This document shows, one piece after another, positions 45,814-55,447 of a DNA stretch of 64,000 nucleotides; the first letter of the stretch is position 1; every line of letters starts with the position of its first letter. Position numbers and translations under genes: made by a program. The notes under the pieces were generated by a model. The model did not search any database. It was not told the DNA's origin and saw only the letters and a program-made list of their open reading frames with translations. The DNA is from Bradyrhizobium stylosanthis (GTDB lineage: Bacteria; Pseudomonadota; Alphaproteobacteria; Rhizobiales; Xanthobacteraceae), in contig NZ_LVEM01000003.1 in the NCBI RefSeq assembly GCF_001641335.1, positions 1,222,043-1,286,042 on the forward strand, written 5' to 3'.

Positions 45814-46653
45814 TCACACGTGTTGTCCCCCATTGATTGGCACTTCCGCACCTGTGACATAGCTCGCGGCGCTTGAGCAGAGGAAGAAAATGACCTTCGC
45901 AACCTCGTCGGGCGTGCCAACACGGTGTAGCGGTATAATCGGCGCCAACTTTTCTTCAGTTTCCGGTGACAAAATGTCGGTCTTGATCTCGCCCGGTGCG
46001 ATCGCGTTGACCCGAATTCCGAATGGCGCGTAGTCGTGTGCCATCTCGCGCGTGAGGCAGGCGAGCGCCGCCTTAGAGGTCGCATAGGCAGTACCCGCAA
46101 AAGGATGCACACGGGTGCCTACGATGGAGGTGACATTGACGATCGACCCGGATGCCATTTTCAATTCTTCGAACAGGCCTTGAGCAAGTAGAATCGGCGC
46201 GACAAAATTCACGTGAAACACGCTCATCCATGTGGTGATGGACGTCGTTAAAGAATTCAGCCTACCACCGCCTGGTGCCTTTGGAGAAATGGCGGCATTG
46301 TTGATCAGGGCGTGAAGCGGCTCTCCATCGAGCCGCTCCTTGATCTTGGCAATCGCGTTCGGCAACGCGCTGCGATCGCTCAGTTCCACTTGCACATGAT
46401 TGTTGATTCCCGATTCCCATGGGCATCGACCGCTATCAAAGGGCTGTCGGGAGCAGGAGATGATTTGCCAACCAGCTTCGGAGAACAACTTGCCCGTGGC
46501 GTGACCAATGCCGCGCGAGGCGCCGGTCAATACAAGTGTCTTCCTTTGGCCGAGTCGCCGCTGCGACGTATCTTCTTGAAGCGGACAGCGCGCCAGACCA
46601 GGCACAGAGCTCGGACCGGCAACACTGTGCGCATCTAGTTTATCGAGAGACAA
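45814..46653 (-). CDS. fixR: FixR, short-chain dehydrogenase
   Basis: FixR is the short-chain dehydrogenase/reductase that precedes nifA in B. japonicum; its substrate is unknown. The 279-aa protein has the cofactor motif TGASRGIGHATG near residue 43, the NNAA block (LINNAAISPKAPG), the active-site YATSKAALACLTREMAHDYAP (Tyr-x3-Lys) and the C-terminal PINGGQ. Unlike in B. japonicum, nifA does not follow: downstream come 220 bp and fdxN. A sigma-54 promoter and a NifA site lie upstream. Confidence 0.9.
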   Translation of the reverse strand: MSLDKLDAHSVAGPSSVPGLARCPLQEDTSQRRLGQRKTLVLTGASRGIGHATGKLFSEAGWQIISCSRQPFDSGRCPWESGINNHVQVELSDRSALPNAIAKIKERLDGEPLHALINNAAISPKAPGGGRLNSLTTSITTWMSVFHVNFVAPILLAQGLFEELKMASGSIVNVTSIVGTRVHPFAGTAYATSKAALACLTREMAHDYAPFGIRVNAIAPGEIKTDILSPETEEKLAPIIPLHRVGTPDEVAKVIFFLCSSAASYVTGAEVPINGGQHV

Positions 46654-46688
46654 GCGAGCTCCTTAAGGCATGATCTTTGGTGGGAGTT

Positions 46689-46704
46689 AGCAACAATTGG
46701 GCCA
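46689..46704 (-). promoter_or_regulatory. Sigma-54 promoter of fixR
   Basis: The minus strand reads TGGCCC-N5-TTGCT, a good -24/-12 match, 36 bp before the fixR ATG. Confidence 0.82.
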
Positions 46705-46738
46705 GCCAGATAAATGGCGATGGGTGCTCTCTGCCCAA

Positions 46739-46754
46739 TGTCAGCTAAGAGACA
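46739..46754 (-). promoter_or_regulatory. NifA site of fixR
   Basis: An exact TGT-N10-ACA site lies 35 bp upstream of the fixR -24 element, closer than usual but similar to the short distance known for the fixR-nifA promoter of B. japonicum. Confidence 0.82.
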
Positions 46755-47303
46755 TCAGCGTCGATTCGAACAGGAGCTCGATGCTTTCATTGGCGTGCTT
46801 CACGAGACGGCTGACAAGACGTCTCTCCGGCGCGGCCCATAATTCATAGCGCGCCGGCTTGAGGCTCCCACCTCAAAGCGCTGCCTAGACAACGCCGTTG
46901 TGTTTTGTGCAATCGACAGGACTCCCATTGCTGCTCGCGGAGTCATCCGAGGCGCCCGGCGCACTTTTTGCCAGTCATAAAATGCGCCGGGTCCCGCCTC
47001 TGCACCATCAGTACATCCGTGATGATGCTGCCCTGACTGACGCGAGCAGCGTGGCGAAACTGAGGCCCTTAGATGGGCTCTACAGCGCCGACACAAAATT
47101 ATCTGCCAAGCTTGAATCGCACGCAGCGTCAACTTGTATGATCTCCCTTTTGGCATTTGCTCTCCAACGAGACTGGTAAGTCCTAGTGAACGGAGGTGAT
47201 CGAGGACCTGACCTATTGAGGTGGCGACACGATGGACCATATACATGATCGGTAGACTGCAGACAGATCATGGGCTCCCACAGCGGCAACTTTGCATGGA
47301 TAC
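46755..47303. other. 550 bp with only decayed coding sequence
   Basis: A minus-strand stretch just upstream of the fixR region gives RYELWAAPERRLVSRLVKHA and, in another frame near 47246..47095, VATSIGQVLDHLRSLGLTS, perhaps a decayed helical (DNA-binding-like) protein. Nothing can be named. Confidence 0.35.
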
Positions 47304-48357
47304 CTACTTGTCTAAGTCCATAGGCTTTCCGGCGTGAGACTCTCGAATGGAGTAATTCGCCGCTCGATCGAGCGCCGTATCGCGACGTTCAACCGAGCGC
47401 AACAGCATATGTATCAGCTCCTGAGGCGTCTTCTCCAGTTGATGGCAAATGGGCTCGGTAATCATTCCTTCCCAGACCTTTGCGGGTCTCATGGTCCAAC
47501 GTCGCGGCAGACGAAACCGGTTTTCCGCCGTCGGTCAGCAAGTAGTTCGCGCATCGCGCATAAGACGTCGAAAATTCCGCCGTCATTGACGAAGATGCCC
47601 CTAAGGTCCGGATTCCGGTGAATCAATTTGCGGATGGTTCCGTGAGCGTTTGCGAGCTCTCTCTGAATGAGCGTGTGGCATGCTTCACACTCCCGGGCAT
47701 GCTCGCGCATGTAGGAGCGGAAACTCGCGGCTGAAATATCATCGCACTGATAGCGGTGACTGCGATCAAGGGACATACCTTGCCTGGCCCCGGACCATCT
47801 GCCTGATGAGCCTACCCGCTGTTCGACCGGCTTTCCAGTTGTCGGTTCCCACAAAGCCTGCGCGGCTCGCGGCGGGCAGGTCAGCGACATAGGCAACGAT
47901 CGGAACACTTGTGGTCTGGTCGATTGCCTGACTGACCAGCGGACGGTCGGCGCAGATAATAGCGACGGCGTCGCTTTGCTTGACGAAGGTCAAGAGATTG
48001 CTGGCAACGGCTTCCGCGGTCATGTCGTCCTCAAAGTGCACATTCGCCTTGATAACAGTATCGACGCGCCGAGATGCGGCAGCGACGATTCCAGTGCCCT
48101 ACAACTGGTGAAGCGGCCGGTACGACTGCTGCATGAGAAAGCCAGGATTTCGGTGGAGTTTCTTGCGTTGGCGCGGCGTACCCAACTCGCGAAAGCCGAT
48201 CTTTTCCACTGTTTACACGATGCGCTCGGCGGTTTCGGAGCGCACTGTGGCGCAACCACAAAGGGCCCGATTTACTGTCGACACACTCACGCCAGCTGCC
48301 TGCGCGAACTGGGCAATCGTCGGCCGTTCATCGCTATCCCCAGAATGCGTCATCCGT
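47304..48357 (-). pseudogene. LacI-family transcriptional regulator, frameshifted
   Basis: The N-terminus at 48357 reads MTHSGDSDERPTIAQFAQAA followed by GVSVSTVNRALCG, the LacI helix-turn-helix. A stop and frame changes follow; 48041..47766 gives MTAEAVASNLLTFVKQSDAV with SVPIVAYVADLP and GFVGTDNWKAGRTAGRLI, a periplasmic-binding domain. Then 47908..47489 gives NPDLRGIFVNDGGIFDVLCA, and the end (47492..47304) reads TPQELIHMLLRSVERRDTAL. Four or more frame breaks make it dead. Confidence 0.8.
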
Positions 48358-48505
48358 GACGGTTCTCAACGGAAAACTCATCCTGACGCAACGTATCCTT
48401 CCTCGGATGTGTACTCGTCGCGCTTTAACGATGATGCAGAGACCGCGGTATCCGTCCGGTGAAGGCCGCCTTGCCTAATGAGGCGTGTTGTTGAGAACTG
48501 TCCTT

Positions 48506-48916
48506 ATGGACAGTGATAAGCGCAGTGCCCAAGTCGAACAGCTTGCGGTGGTGGACACGGGTCGGCGGCGGCGCTGGTCCGAGGCTGAGAAGCTGAAGAT
48601 CGTCCTGGAGAGCTTACAGGCGCCGCGCCAAGTCGCGGCAACAGCGCGGCGGTATGGCGTTTCGCGCTCATTGCTGCTGCGATGGCGACGCTCGCTTCGG
48701 CCTGAGCCGAAGAATACCGCCCGTCAACCTGGCTTCGTACCGGCGATGGTGGTCGCGGAATCTGGGCCGTCGTCTTGTCCAGTCGCGCCGGCCAACAGCG
48801 GCGGGCCGATCGAGATCGAGTTTGCTGCCGGGGCTCGGATGCGGATCACAGGTACGGCCGACGCGGCGACGCTGAAGGCCGTCGTGGCGGCGCTGGCAGA
48901 TGGACGGCTGCGGTGA
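48506..48916 (+). CDS. tnpA: IS66 TnpA (accessory, HTH)
   Basis: The 136-aa protein has the IS66 TnpA helix-turn-helix: RRRRWSEAEKLKIVLESLQA followed by ATARRYGVSRSLLLRWRRSL. Its role is an accessory in transposition. The start codon sits in the loop of a 7-bp hairpin (ACTGTCC / GGACAGT, 48498..48515), which may limit translation. It ends in a 4-bp GTGA overlap with tnpB. Confidence 0.9.
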   Translation: MDSDKRSAQVEQLAVVDTGRRRRWSEAEKLKIVLESLQAPRQVAATARRYGVSRSLLLRWRRSLRPEPKNTARQPGFVPAMVVAESGPSSCPVAPANSGGPIEIEFAAGARMRITGTADAATLKAVVAALADGRLR

Positions 48917-49239
48917 TCCCGATTGCGTCGGGCGTTCGGGTGTGGATTGCGACCGGTCACGCTGATATGCGTCGCGGCATGAACTCGCTGGCCTTGCTGG
49001 TGCAGGAAGCGTTCACGCGAGACCCGCACGGCGGCGACCTCTATGTGTTCCGTGACAAAAGCGGCAAGCTGATCAAGATCCTTTGGCACGATGGACTGGG
49101 CATGTCGCTTTATGCCAAGCGGCTGGAGCGCGACCGCTTCCTGTGGCCGTCGTCGGCTGATGGCGTGGTGACGATCACCCCCGCCCAGCTTGGCTACCTG
49201 CTGGAGGGCATCGACTGGCGGATGCCGCAACATACCTGA
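48913..49239 (+). CDS. tnpB: IS66 TnpB (Orf2-like)
   Basis: The 108-aa product is the typical IS66 Orf2: GVRVWIATGHADMRRGMNSL, LYVFRDKSGKLIKILWHDG and RFLWPSSADGVVTI with PAQLGYLLEGIDWRMPQ at the end. It starts with GTG overlapping the tnpA stop. Length is normal, and the gene is intact. Confidence 0.92.
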   Translation: MIPIASGVRVWIATGHADMRRGMNSLALLVQEAFTRDPHGGDLYVFRDKSGKLIKILWHDGLGMSLYAKRLERDRFLWPSSADGVVTITPAQLGYLLEGIDWRMPQHT

Positions 49240-49338
49240 CATGGCGACCGCAGGCGGCCGGCTGATCGTTGGGATTTGAATCGGTGGCACGATCAGCGGT
49301 TCGGACAGCAACCGCGTCTTGTGATTCTCTGGTCGGCG

Positions 49339-50908
49339 ATGGGCGCTGATGATTCTCTTTCCGACGACGTGACCACGCTGCAGGCGATGCTGCGCGCCGA
49401 GCGAGCGGCCCGGTTGGCCGCGGACGCCGAGGCCCAGGCGGGGACCTTGCTGATCGAGAAGCTCAAACTCACGATCAAGAAGCTCCGGCACGAGCAGTTC
49501 GGACAGTCCTCCGAGCGAGGCGCGTTGCTGGACCAGCTCGAGCTACAGCTCGCCGACCTGGAGGAGAACGCGGCGCAAGCTGTTACCGCGGCGCAGATGG
49601 CAGCCGAGAAGATTGCGGTGCCATCGTTCGAGCGCCGCAAGCCAGCCCGCCGGCCGCTGCCGGAGCATTTGCCGCGGGAGCGCATTGTCTATCCGGTGCC
49701 TGCCACCTGCCCATGCTGCGGCGACAGCCGATTGCGCAAGACTGGCGAGGACGTGACCGAGACGCTGGGGCTCGTTCCGCGCCAGTGGAAGGTGGCCAGC
49801 ACGTGCGCGAGAAGCTCGTCTGCCGGACCTGCGAAGCGGTCACCCAGCCGCCGGCCCCTTCGCATCCGATTGCGCGCGGGCGTGCAGGGCCCAAACTGTT
49901 GGCCCATGTTCTGTTTGCCAAGTACGGCCTGCACCTGCCGCTCAATCGCCAGAGCGACGTCTACCAGCATGAAGGCATCGACCTCGACGTATAGATGCCT
50001 GCGGACTGGGTAGGTGCCTCCGCGGCAACCCTGATGCCTTTGGTAGATGCGATCCGGAGCCACGTCTTCGCAGCCGAGCGCATCCACGCGGATGACACTA
50101 CGGTGCCGATCCTGGCCAAGGGCAAGACCCGGACCGGCCGGCTCTGGACCTACGTGCGCGACGACCGTCCGTTTGCCGGCCCAGATCCGCCAGCGGCCGT
50201 GTTCTTCTACTCGCCCGATCGTGGCGGTGCGCATCCGGAGGAGCATCTGGCGGGCTATGCTGGACTGATACAGGCCGACGCCTACGCCGGCTTTGGCAGA
50301 CTCTACGAGGCCAATCGCAAGGGCGGCCCGATCATCGAGGCCGCTTGCTGGGCGCACGGCAGGCGCAAGTTCTTTGATCTCGCGCGGCTCAGCAAGGCGC
50401 CGATCGCGGCCGAGGCGGTCAGGCGCGTCGATGTTCTGTTCGCCATCGAGCGCGAGATCAACGGTCTTACTGCGCAGGAGCGTTTGCGTCTGCGCCAGGA
50501 GCGTAGCCGCCCTCTGATCGTCGAGTTGGAGGCGTCGTTACGCGAGCAGCGCGCCAAGATCTCCAGGAACAACGACACGACCAAGGCGATCAATTACTGC
50601 CTCAGCCGCTGGGATGCATTTAGCCGCGTCCTTGATGACGGACGGTTTTGCATGTCGAACAATGCTGCTGAGCGTGAGCTACGGGCGGTCGCCGTGGGGC
50701 GAGAAAATTGGACCTTCGCCGGGCCCGATGAGGGCGCCGGCGTGCGGCCGCCATCTACAGCCTCATCGCCACCGCCAAGCTCAATGACATCGACCCACAG
50801 GCTTGGCTTGCCGACGTGCTGGCGCGCCTGCCGGATCACCCTGCCAGGCGCATTGACGAACTGCCGCCTTGGAATTGGCAGCCTCAGAGCGTCGCTCACG
50901 CCGCTTAA
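49339..50908 (+). pseudogene. tnpC: IS66 transposase TnpC, disrupted
   Basis: The N-terminal part has the IS66 leucine-zipper region (LKLTIKKLRHEQFGQSSERG) and the zinc motif CPCCGDSRLRKTGEDVTE. A frameshift near 49795 moves the coding to another frame (VREKLVCRTCEAVTQPP, LLAHVLFAKYGLHLPLNRQ), which is cut by TAG at 49992. The DDE part follows (RIHADDTTVPILAKGKTRTG, GLIQADAYAGFGRL, FCMSNNAAERELRAVAVG), and a last frameshift near 50735 precedes the true end (PHPARRIDELPPWNW-like, VAHAA). Two frameshifts and a stop make it inactive. Confidence 0.92.
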
Positions 50909-50973
50909 GCGCGATCAACCTTCCACCAAAAACGGCCTAGCCAGGGGCCGTCGCCGGATGCGTACAGACCGCG

Positions 50974-52298
50974 TCGCGCATTCGCGTACTCGGCAAGGCC
51001 GGCTGCGCCGCCTTTGAGTGTCGTTGCGGACAACGGCTGGCAATCAAGGACCTGGCGAGCAGACATGCCCTATTGTTGAATACCGAGACAGGAGGGAGGG
51101 AGATTTGCGAGCTGGGCGGAAGGGCGAGCGCACGTAAACGCGTACATGCTGGACTTGCTGCTCCTTACCTCACGAGCCCCTCCGCGACCAATTGGGTGTG
51201 CGCCCCCAATCTACCCTGAGCGCTTCGCTGACCGACAGAAGAGACATCCGCTGCTCGGATCTATCATTTGGCTTGGCGATCGCGCACATGGCTCCGCCAA
51301 AGCAGGAGCATATGCACGTACGGTACTATTCGATTTAGCATGGCAGAGGCACCCACGAAGCTCGTCCAGAAAGAAAAGCAGAACGAGATTGAAGCGAACC
51401 GCTTCTTTCTTCCCATGCACACGGCGAGAACATCATGCGCTGCGTCACCCTTCGCCCGGCGCGATGGAATCTACGATAGCTGCCACAACTCGACCTTACG
51501 TCAGGTTCAAGCTCCATAGGCATTTGTGTGCACAATTGCAGAGGCAATGATTGGACATGCTGCTTGAGTCATTGGAAATGACGTTGTCATGAATGCTTTG
51601 GCAATGTCTCACGGACCGGCGCACATCAGCCTGACGAAGCGCGCCGGGACGCCTCAGCAAACTTCCTGCAGCAGCGTCTTCTCGCATAAAGACGAATGGG
51701 CTCGCCGCGTTGGCTCCGTGTCGACGACATTGTCATGATCGGGTTGGCGCGACAAGTCAGCTTGGCGGTCGTCGCCTTCGACCACTCAGCACGACCATTC
51801 GCATGTCACGATCGCTGGAAACGATCCTGGCATAGAAGCCAAGAAGAGACTGACTTATGTCATCGTCCATCGTATTCGGCCCAGGCATCGGAGGTTTCAT
51901 AGACTCGAACGGACGAGATTTGCGTAAATAAGCGATGCAGTCTTTTTCAGATCCACGCAGCGATTTTTTCTGCAATTGAATTATTCAGTCCCTCAACTTC
52001 ATTCAGATATCGATGATCAAGAGATTCACCAGTTCGATAAAGGACTCCTCCGGGTAAGGACAATCGATGACGACTCTGGTGACCGGGTCCACGTATCCAT
52101 CAAGCTGCACCCCGACTCGATAGGAGCCCGTGGGTGCGGCTGCACCTATGTGTGGCCGGCACATTGGGAAGGCAGTGGGCTGCCTCGAACCTGAACGCCT
52201 GTGGTATCGTCATCGTTTCTCAGATGGTTGCAGTTTGGAGCCTCAGCCGTTGCGAATATGGCGACGACCGAACATGACCTCAGGCAAGTTCTGCTCCA
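50974..52298. other. 1.3 kb without a recognisable gene
   Basis: A minus-strand frame at 51975..51757 (KSLRGSEKDCIAYLRKSRPF, MPGPNTMDDDISQSLLGFYA) looks somewhat protein-like but has no family or ribosome site. The remainder seems non-coding. Confidence 0.4.
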
Positions 52299-53612
52299 TC
52301 ATTCGACCTTGGCTGCCTTGGCAAATATTTCGCGCGAAACCATCGCGATCGCGCCTCCGCGGGTCGGATCCGCGAACGTACCGCCCGCCGTAGCATAGTC
52401 CTTACCTGTGCGCCGCTCGAGTAGGATACCCATAGCTTCAACGTTTGGGATGTCCTTCTCGTTCAGCTCCGGCATCAAGGCCTTACGGGCTAGCGCCGCC
52501 TCGATGTAGGGCGCCAGCTCCTCGTCTTTTTGTCGAACGCGCTCGTCTTCCCGTTCTTTTAGTGCGGGCATGACCTCTCTGGCAAACAGCTCGAGCGCAT
52601 CGCAGATATGTTCGTGCTTATTCAGTCCGCATTGTTGGATAAAGATCATCTGGTCGATACCGACGTCGGCATAGCCCATGAGATGGTCTCGCACGTCTTG
52701 GGGCCGGCCGATGCTTCCCGAGCCTGGTATCTCTTTCACGTCATCTTTAATCGCTTGGAAGCGCCGCCATAAATTCGTGCGCCCAGGACGATGTTCGCCA
52801 TAGATCGCGTAATGCGCGATCGAATATCCGAAGAACTTGAAGCCGTCGATACCACGATGCATCGCTTCTTCGGCATTCTCGTGAACCATCATGCCGTTAA
52901 GTGTTGCGATATTGGCGTTCACCGAATGACCGATTGGCACGCATTCGTCGGACTTTATCGTCTCATAGTATTCGTCGCGCCAGACTTTCGCTTGGAACGG
53001 TTCGACGAACCCAAAAACCAGTGCTCCTACCCCGTGACGCGCGGCGCGCAAAATGCTCTCGCGCCGCGAACACGCCATCCAGAGCGGTGGGTGCGGCTTC
53101 TGTATCGGCTTTGGGACGATGTTGCGGGGCGGCATTTTGAAGAATTGCCCGTCGTATCCAGGATACGGCCGCATCGCCATCATGTTGGCCGTCTGCTCGA
53201 CGCCCTCGCACCACATGGCAGTCTTCTGGTCGGGGTCTATACCAAACCCATGCATCTCAATTAACGAGGCAGATGCTCCAGTCCCCCACTCGACGCGTCC
53301 TCCGGAGATCAGATCAAGCGTGGCGAGGTGCTCAGCTACCCGCGCTGGATGATTGTAGTGCGGCGGGGAAAGACAAATTCCGTGCCCAATTCGGATATTC
53401 TTTGTACGCTGCGAAACGGCGCCTAGAAAGACTTCCGGTGCGGACGAGTGGGAGTATTCCTCCAGGAAGTGATGCTCAACTTGCCAGATGAAATCGTATC
53501 CGAGCCGATCAGCGAGCTCGATCTGCTCCAAAGCATTTACGAACAAATGTTCCTCGCCGCCGTTTTCCCAAGGTTGCGGCAATTGGTGCTCATAGAACAC
53601 TCCAAGCTTCAT
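52299..53612 (-). CDS. LLM-class flavin-dependent monooxygenase
   Basis: The 437-aa protein is a bacterial-luciferase-like monooxygenase acting on an unknown substrate with reduced flavin. The family blocks are MKLGVFYEHQLPQPW, LADRLGYDFIWQVEHHFLEEYSH, AAVSQRTKNIRIGHGICLSPPH, GGRVEWGTGAS and KPHPPLWMACSRRESILRAA. The last 90 residues hold a charged extension (LKEREDERVRQKDEELAPYI) outside the barrel. The ribosome site GGAGGG precedes the ATG. It stands alone between non-coding stretches. Confidence 0.9.
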   Translation of the reverse strand: MKLGVFYEHQLPQPWENGGEEHLFVNALEQIELADRLGYDFIWQVEHHFLEEYSHSSAPEVFLGAVSQRTKNIRIGHGICLSPPHYNHPARVAEHLATLDLISGGRVEWGTGASASLIEMHGFGIDPDQKTAMWCEGVEQTANMMAMRPYPGYDGQFFKMPPRNIVPKPIQKPHPPLWMACSRRESILRAARHGVGALVFGFVEPFQAKVWRDEYYETIKSDECVPIGHSVNANIATLNGMMVHENAEEAMHRGIDGFKFFGYSIAHYAIYGEHRPGRTNLWRRFQAIKDDVKEIPGSGSIGRPQDVRDHLMGYADVGIDQMIFIQQCGLNKHEHICDALELFAREVMPALKEREDERVRQKDEELAPYIEAALARKALMPELNEKDIPNVEAMGILLERRTGKDYATAGGTFADPTRGGAIAMVSREIFAKAAKVE

Positions 53613-54241
53613 CTGTTTCCCTCCGTGGCGGAACGGGCGTAAATCGGTTGATATTTCTCAGATGTGATACGTGTTCTCGCGCCGTCGATCACCACGGTTG
53701 GCACCACGTAACCCGAATGTTCGGATCTACTTCACAATTCTCGTCCCCACGAAGCGTTGCTGCCATTGTTCAAGCTAACGAGAAGTCGGACTTGGCAGAG
53801 CGTCGTCCGGACGGCGTTTTTTCGTCTGAACTCCCGCCAGCGAGTGCAACAAGGCTATTGTCGTGACGGCTCTTACTGTCTACGAGCAATGGGCGTGCCA
53901 TGTCCTACATGGCCCTAATTGAGGAAAAGAAGGCAACGATTTGCGTCGACCGGCGACGAAGTTTCACGCTAATGTCGTGTTTCCGACATGAAGTTCTTTG
54001 AGAGAGATAGTTCGAAGCGTCCGATGCGAGCATCGAAGTCTCATGATATTTTCTGTCGCCCTCGAGCCGACGCGGACGCGGTCGATCATCATTCACGACT
54101 GAATTGCCGACGGTGCGTTTCAAAGTAGAATGGGGAAGCCGCTAAGGTGCAGGTTCATAAGGCTTGAATGAGCAGCGCATCCAGGTGAGTCCAGCGCCCG
54201 GATTAGACAGCCTGACGCTAGCCTTACGAAGAGAGAGCATT
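53613..54241. other. Intergenic region before the pectinesterase gene
   Basis: No gene seen. Base composition looks normal and I find no nod box or tts box in it. Confidence 0.4.
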
Positions 54242-55225
54242 GTGCGACTGTTCTTGATGTACGTGGTTCTGGCCGGGTGCTTCCACCTCTCGGAGGCAAA
54301 TGCTGAGAGACTTTTGGTTTCGCAATCCGGCCATATGGGGTATCGCTCCGTCCAGGAGGCGGTAGACGCATTGCCCCCTCGAGGCGGAGACATTTTAGTC
54401 GCGCCGGGCATCTATCGCGAGAAGGTCAAGGTTGCCAAGCTTGGCGTTCACATCAGAGGCGGCGGCGAGAAGCCGCAGGACACGGTGGTCGTCTACGGTG
54501 ACGGCGCCATCAAAGTGGGCGGAACCGTTCATTCCGCCACGATGGAAGCATCAGGCGATGACTTCCGGCTCGACAATGTCACAATACAAAACGACTATTC
54601 TTTAAATCCGGCCAATCCGCCGTCGCAGGCCGTTGCGCTGTCTGTTACCGGAGACAAGGACGTTATCACTCGCGTCCGCCTGCTCGGCGCACAGGACACA
54701 CTATTCGCCAGCAAAGCGCCGAACGGCCGAACAACACGGCAATATTTTTCGGACTGCTACATTGAGGGACATGTCGACTACATATTTGGCAACGCCAAAG
54801 CCTATTTCCAGCGTTGTGAGCTGCACGGCATCGCCAACCAGGCTGTGGTCTATACAGCACAAAGCAAAGACGCGCCGGACGAAGAAAGCGCCTACGTTTT
54901 CGACCATTGCACCCTGACCGCTGATCGCGCCGCGCATGGCATCGCCCTTGGCCGACCTTGGCGCTCTTACGCTACCGTAATCTTTTTATCCACCCGGATG
55001 AATGCGCCGGTGATCGCCGAGGGCTGGAGCGAGTGGGATCGCGCCAAGACTAACAGGCTGAAGACCGCTTACTATGCCGAATACCAATCAACCGGTATCG
55101 GCGCCAATCCCAAAGGACGAGAACCTTATTCCCATCAGCTGACCGACCAGGAGGCGAAGCAATGGTCGCTCAAAGCGTTCTTTGCTGATGACACGAATTG
55201 GCTGCCGAACCCTCCATCAAGATAG
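54242..55225 (+). CDS. Pectinesterase (pectin methylesterase)
   Basis: This 327-aa enzyme removes methyl groups from plant pectin. Family motifs are all present: APGIYREKVKV, SQAVALSVTGD, RLLGAQDTLFA (catalytic Gln and Asp), GHVDYIFGNAKAYFQRC (second Asp) and GIALGRPWRSYATVIF (Arg and Trp). The N-terminus VRLFLMYVVLAGCFHLSEA is an export signal, possibly a lipobox (LAGC). GTG at 54242 is chosen for its GAGAGAG site. It stands beside a polygalacturonase gene on the opposite strand; demethylation prepares pectin for that enzyme. Confidence 0.92.
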   Translation: MRLFLMYVVLAGCFHLSEANAERLLVSQSGHMGYRSVQEAVDALPPRGGDILVAPGIYREKVKVAKLGVHIRGGGEKPQDTVVVYGDGAIKVGGTVHSATMEASGDDFRLDNVTIQNDYSLNPANPPSQAVALSVTGDKDVITRVRLLGAQDTLFASKAPNGRTTRQYFSDCYIEGHVDYIFGNAKAYFQRCELHGIANQAVVYTAQSKDAPDEESAYVFDHCTLTADRAAHGIALGRPWRSYATVIFLSTRMNAPVIAEGWSEWDRAKTNRLKTAYYAEYQSTGIGANPKGREPYSHQLTDQEAKQWSLKAFFADDTNWLPNPPSR

Positions 55226-55337
55226 GGAAACTATGAGGCGGTCGCGGAATTTGGTCTATCTGCACCTGCACCGCTCTGGATCGGGCGCGCACACCTGTGC
55301 ACCGCTCCACTATTTATTACGGTTGCCCCCGCGCGCT

Positions 55338-55366
55338 TCGTCAGCTTTTCGGAACAGTCGATCGTA
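55338..55366 (+). promoter_or_regulatory. Candidate tts box (TtsI-type type III secretion control site)
   Basis: TCGTCAGCTTTTCGGAACAG matches the first half of the rhizobial tts box very well; the second half is less good. It points along the plus strand, where the only downstream gene (polygalacturonase) is on the opposite strand, so it may be an orphan. Confidence 0.45.
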
Positions 55367-55447
55367 ACCGGTGAGGTGATCGGTGCCATATAGGCGAGAA
55401 CCCTGTTCCTCTGGTTCGTCCCGTGCCGTAGCACGATGCAATAGATT

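Larger units (their letters stand above)
48448..50965 (+). mobile_element. IS66-family element with 8-bp target duplication
   Basis: The ends are imperfect inverted repeats: GTATCCGTCCGGTGAAGGCC on the left and, on the right, its partner whose complement reads GTACGCATCCGGCGACGGCC. Both ends are flanked by the same 8 bp, AGACCGCG (48440..48447 and 50966..50973), the length IS66 elements duplicate. It holds tnpA, tnpB and a broken tnpC. The identical target copies point to a relatively recent insertion; it lies just upstream of the dead lacI-type gene. Confidence 0.95.

Noticed and set aside
48724..49491. 255-codon minus-strand frame over the IS66 tnpA/tnpB genes
   Set aside because: Known IS66 genes account for the region on the plus strand.
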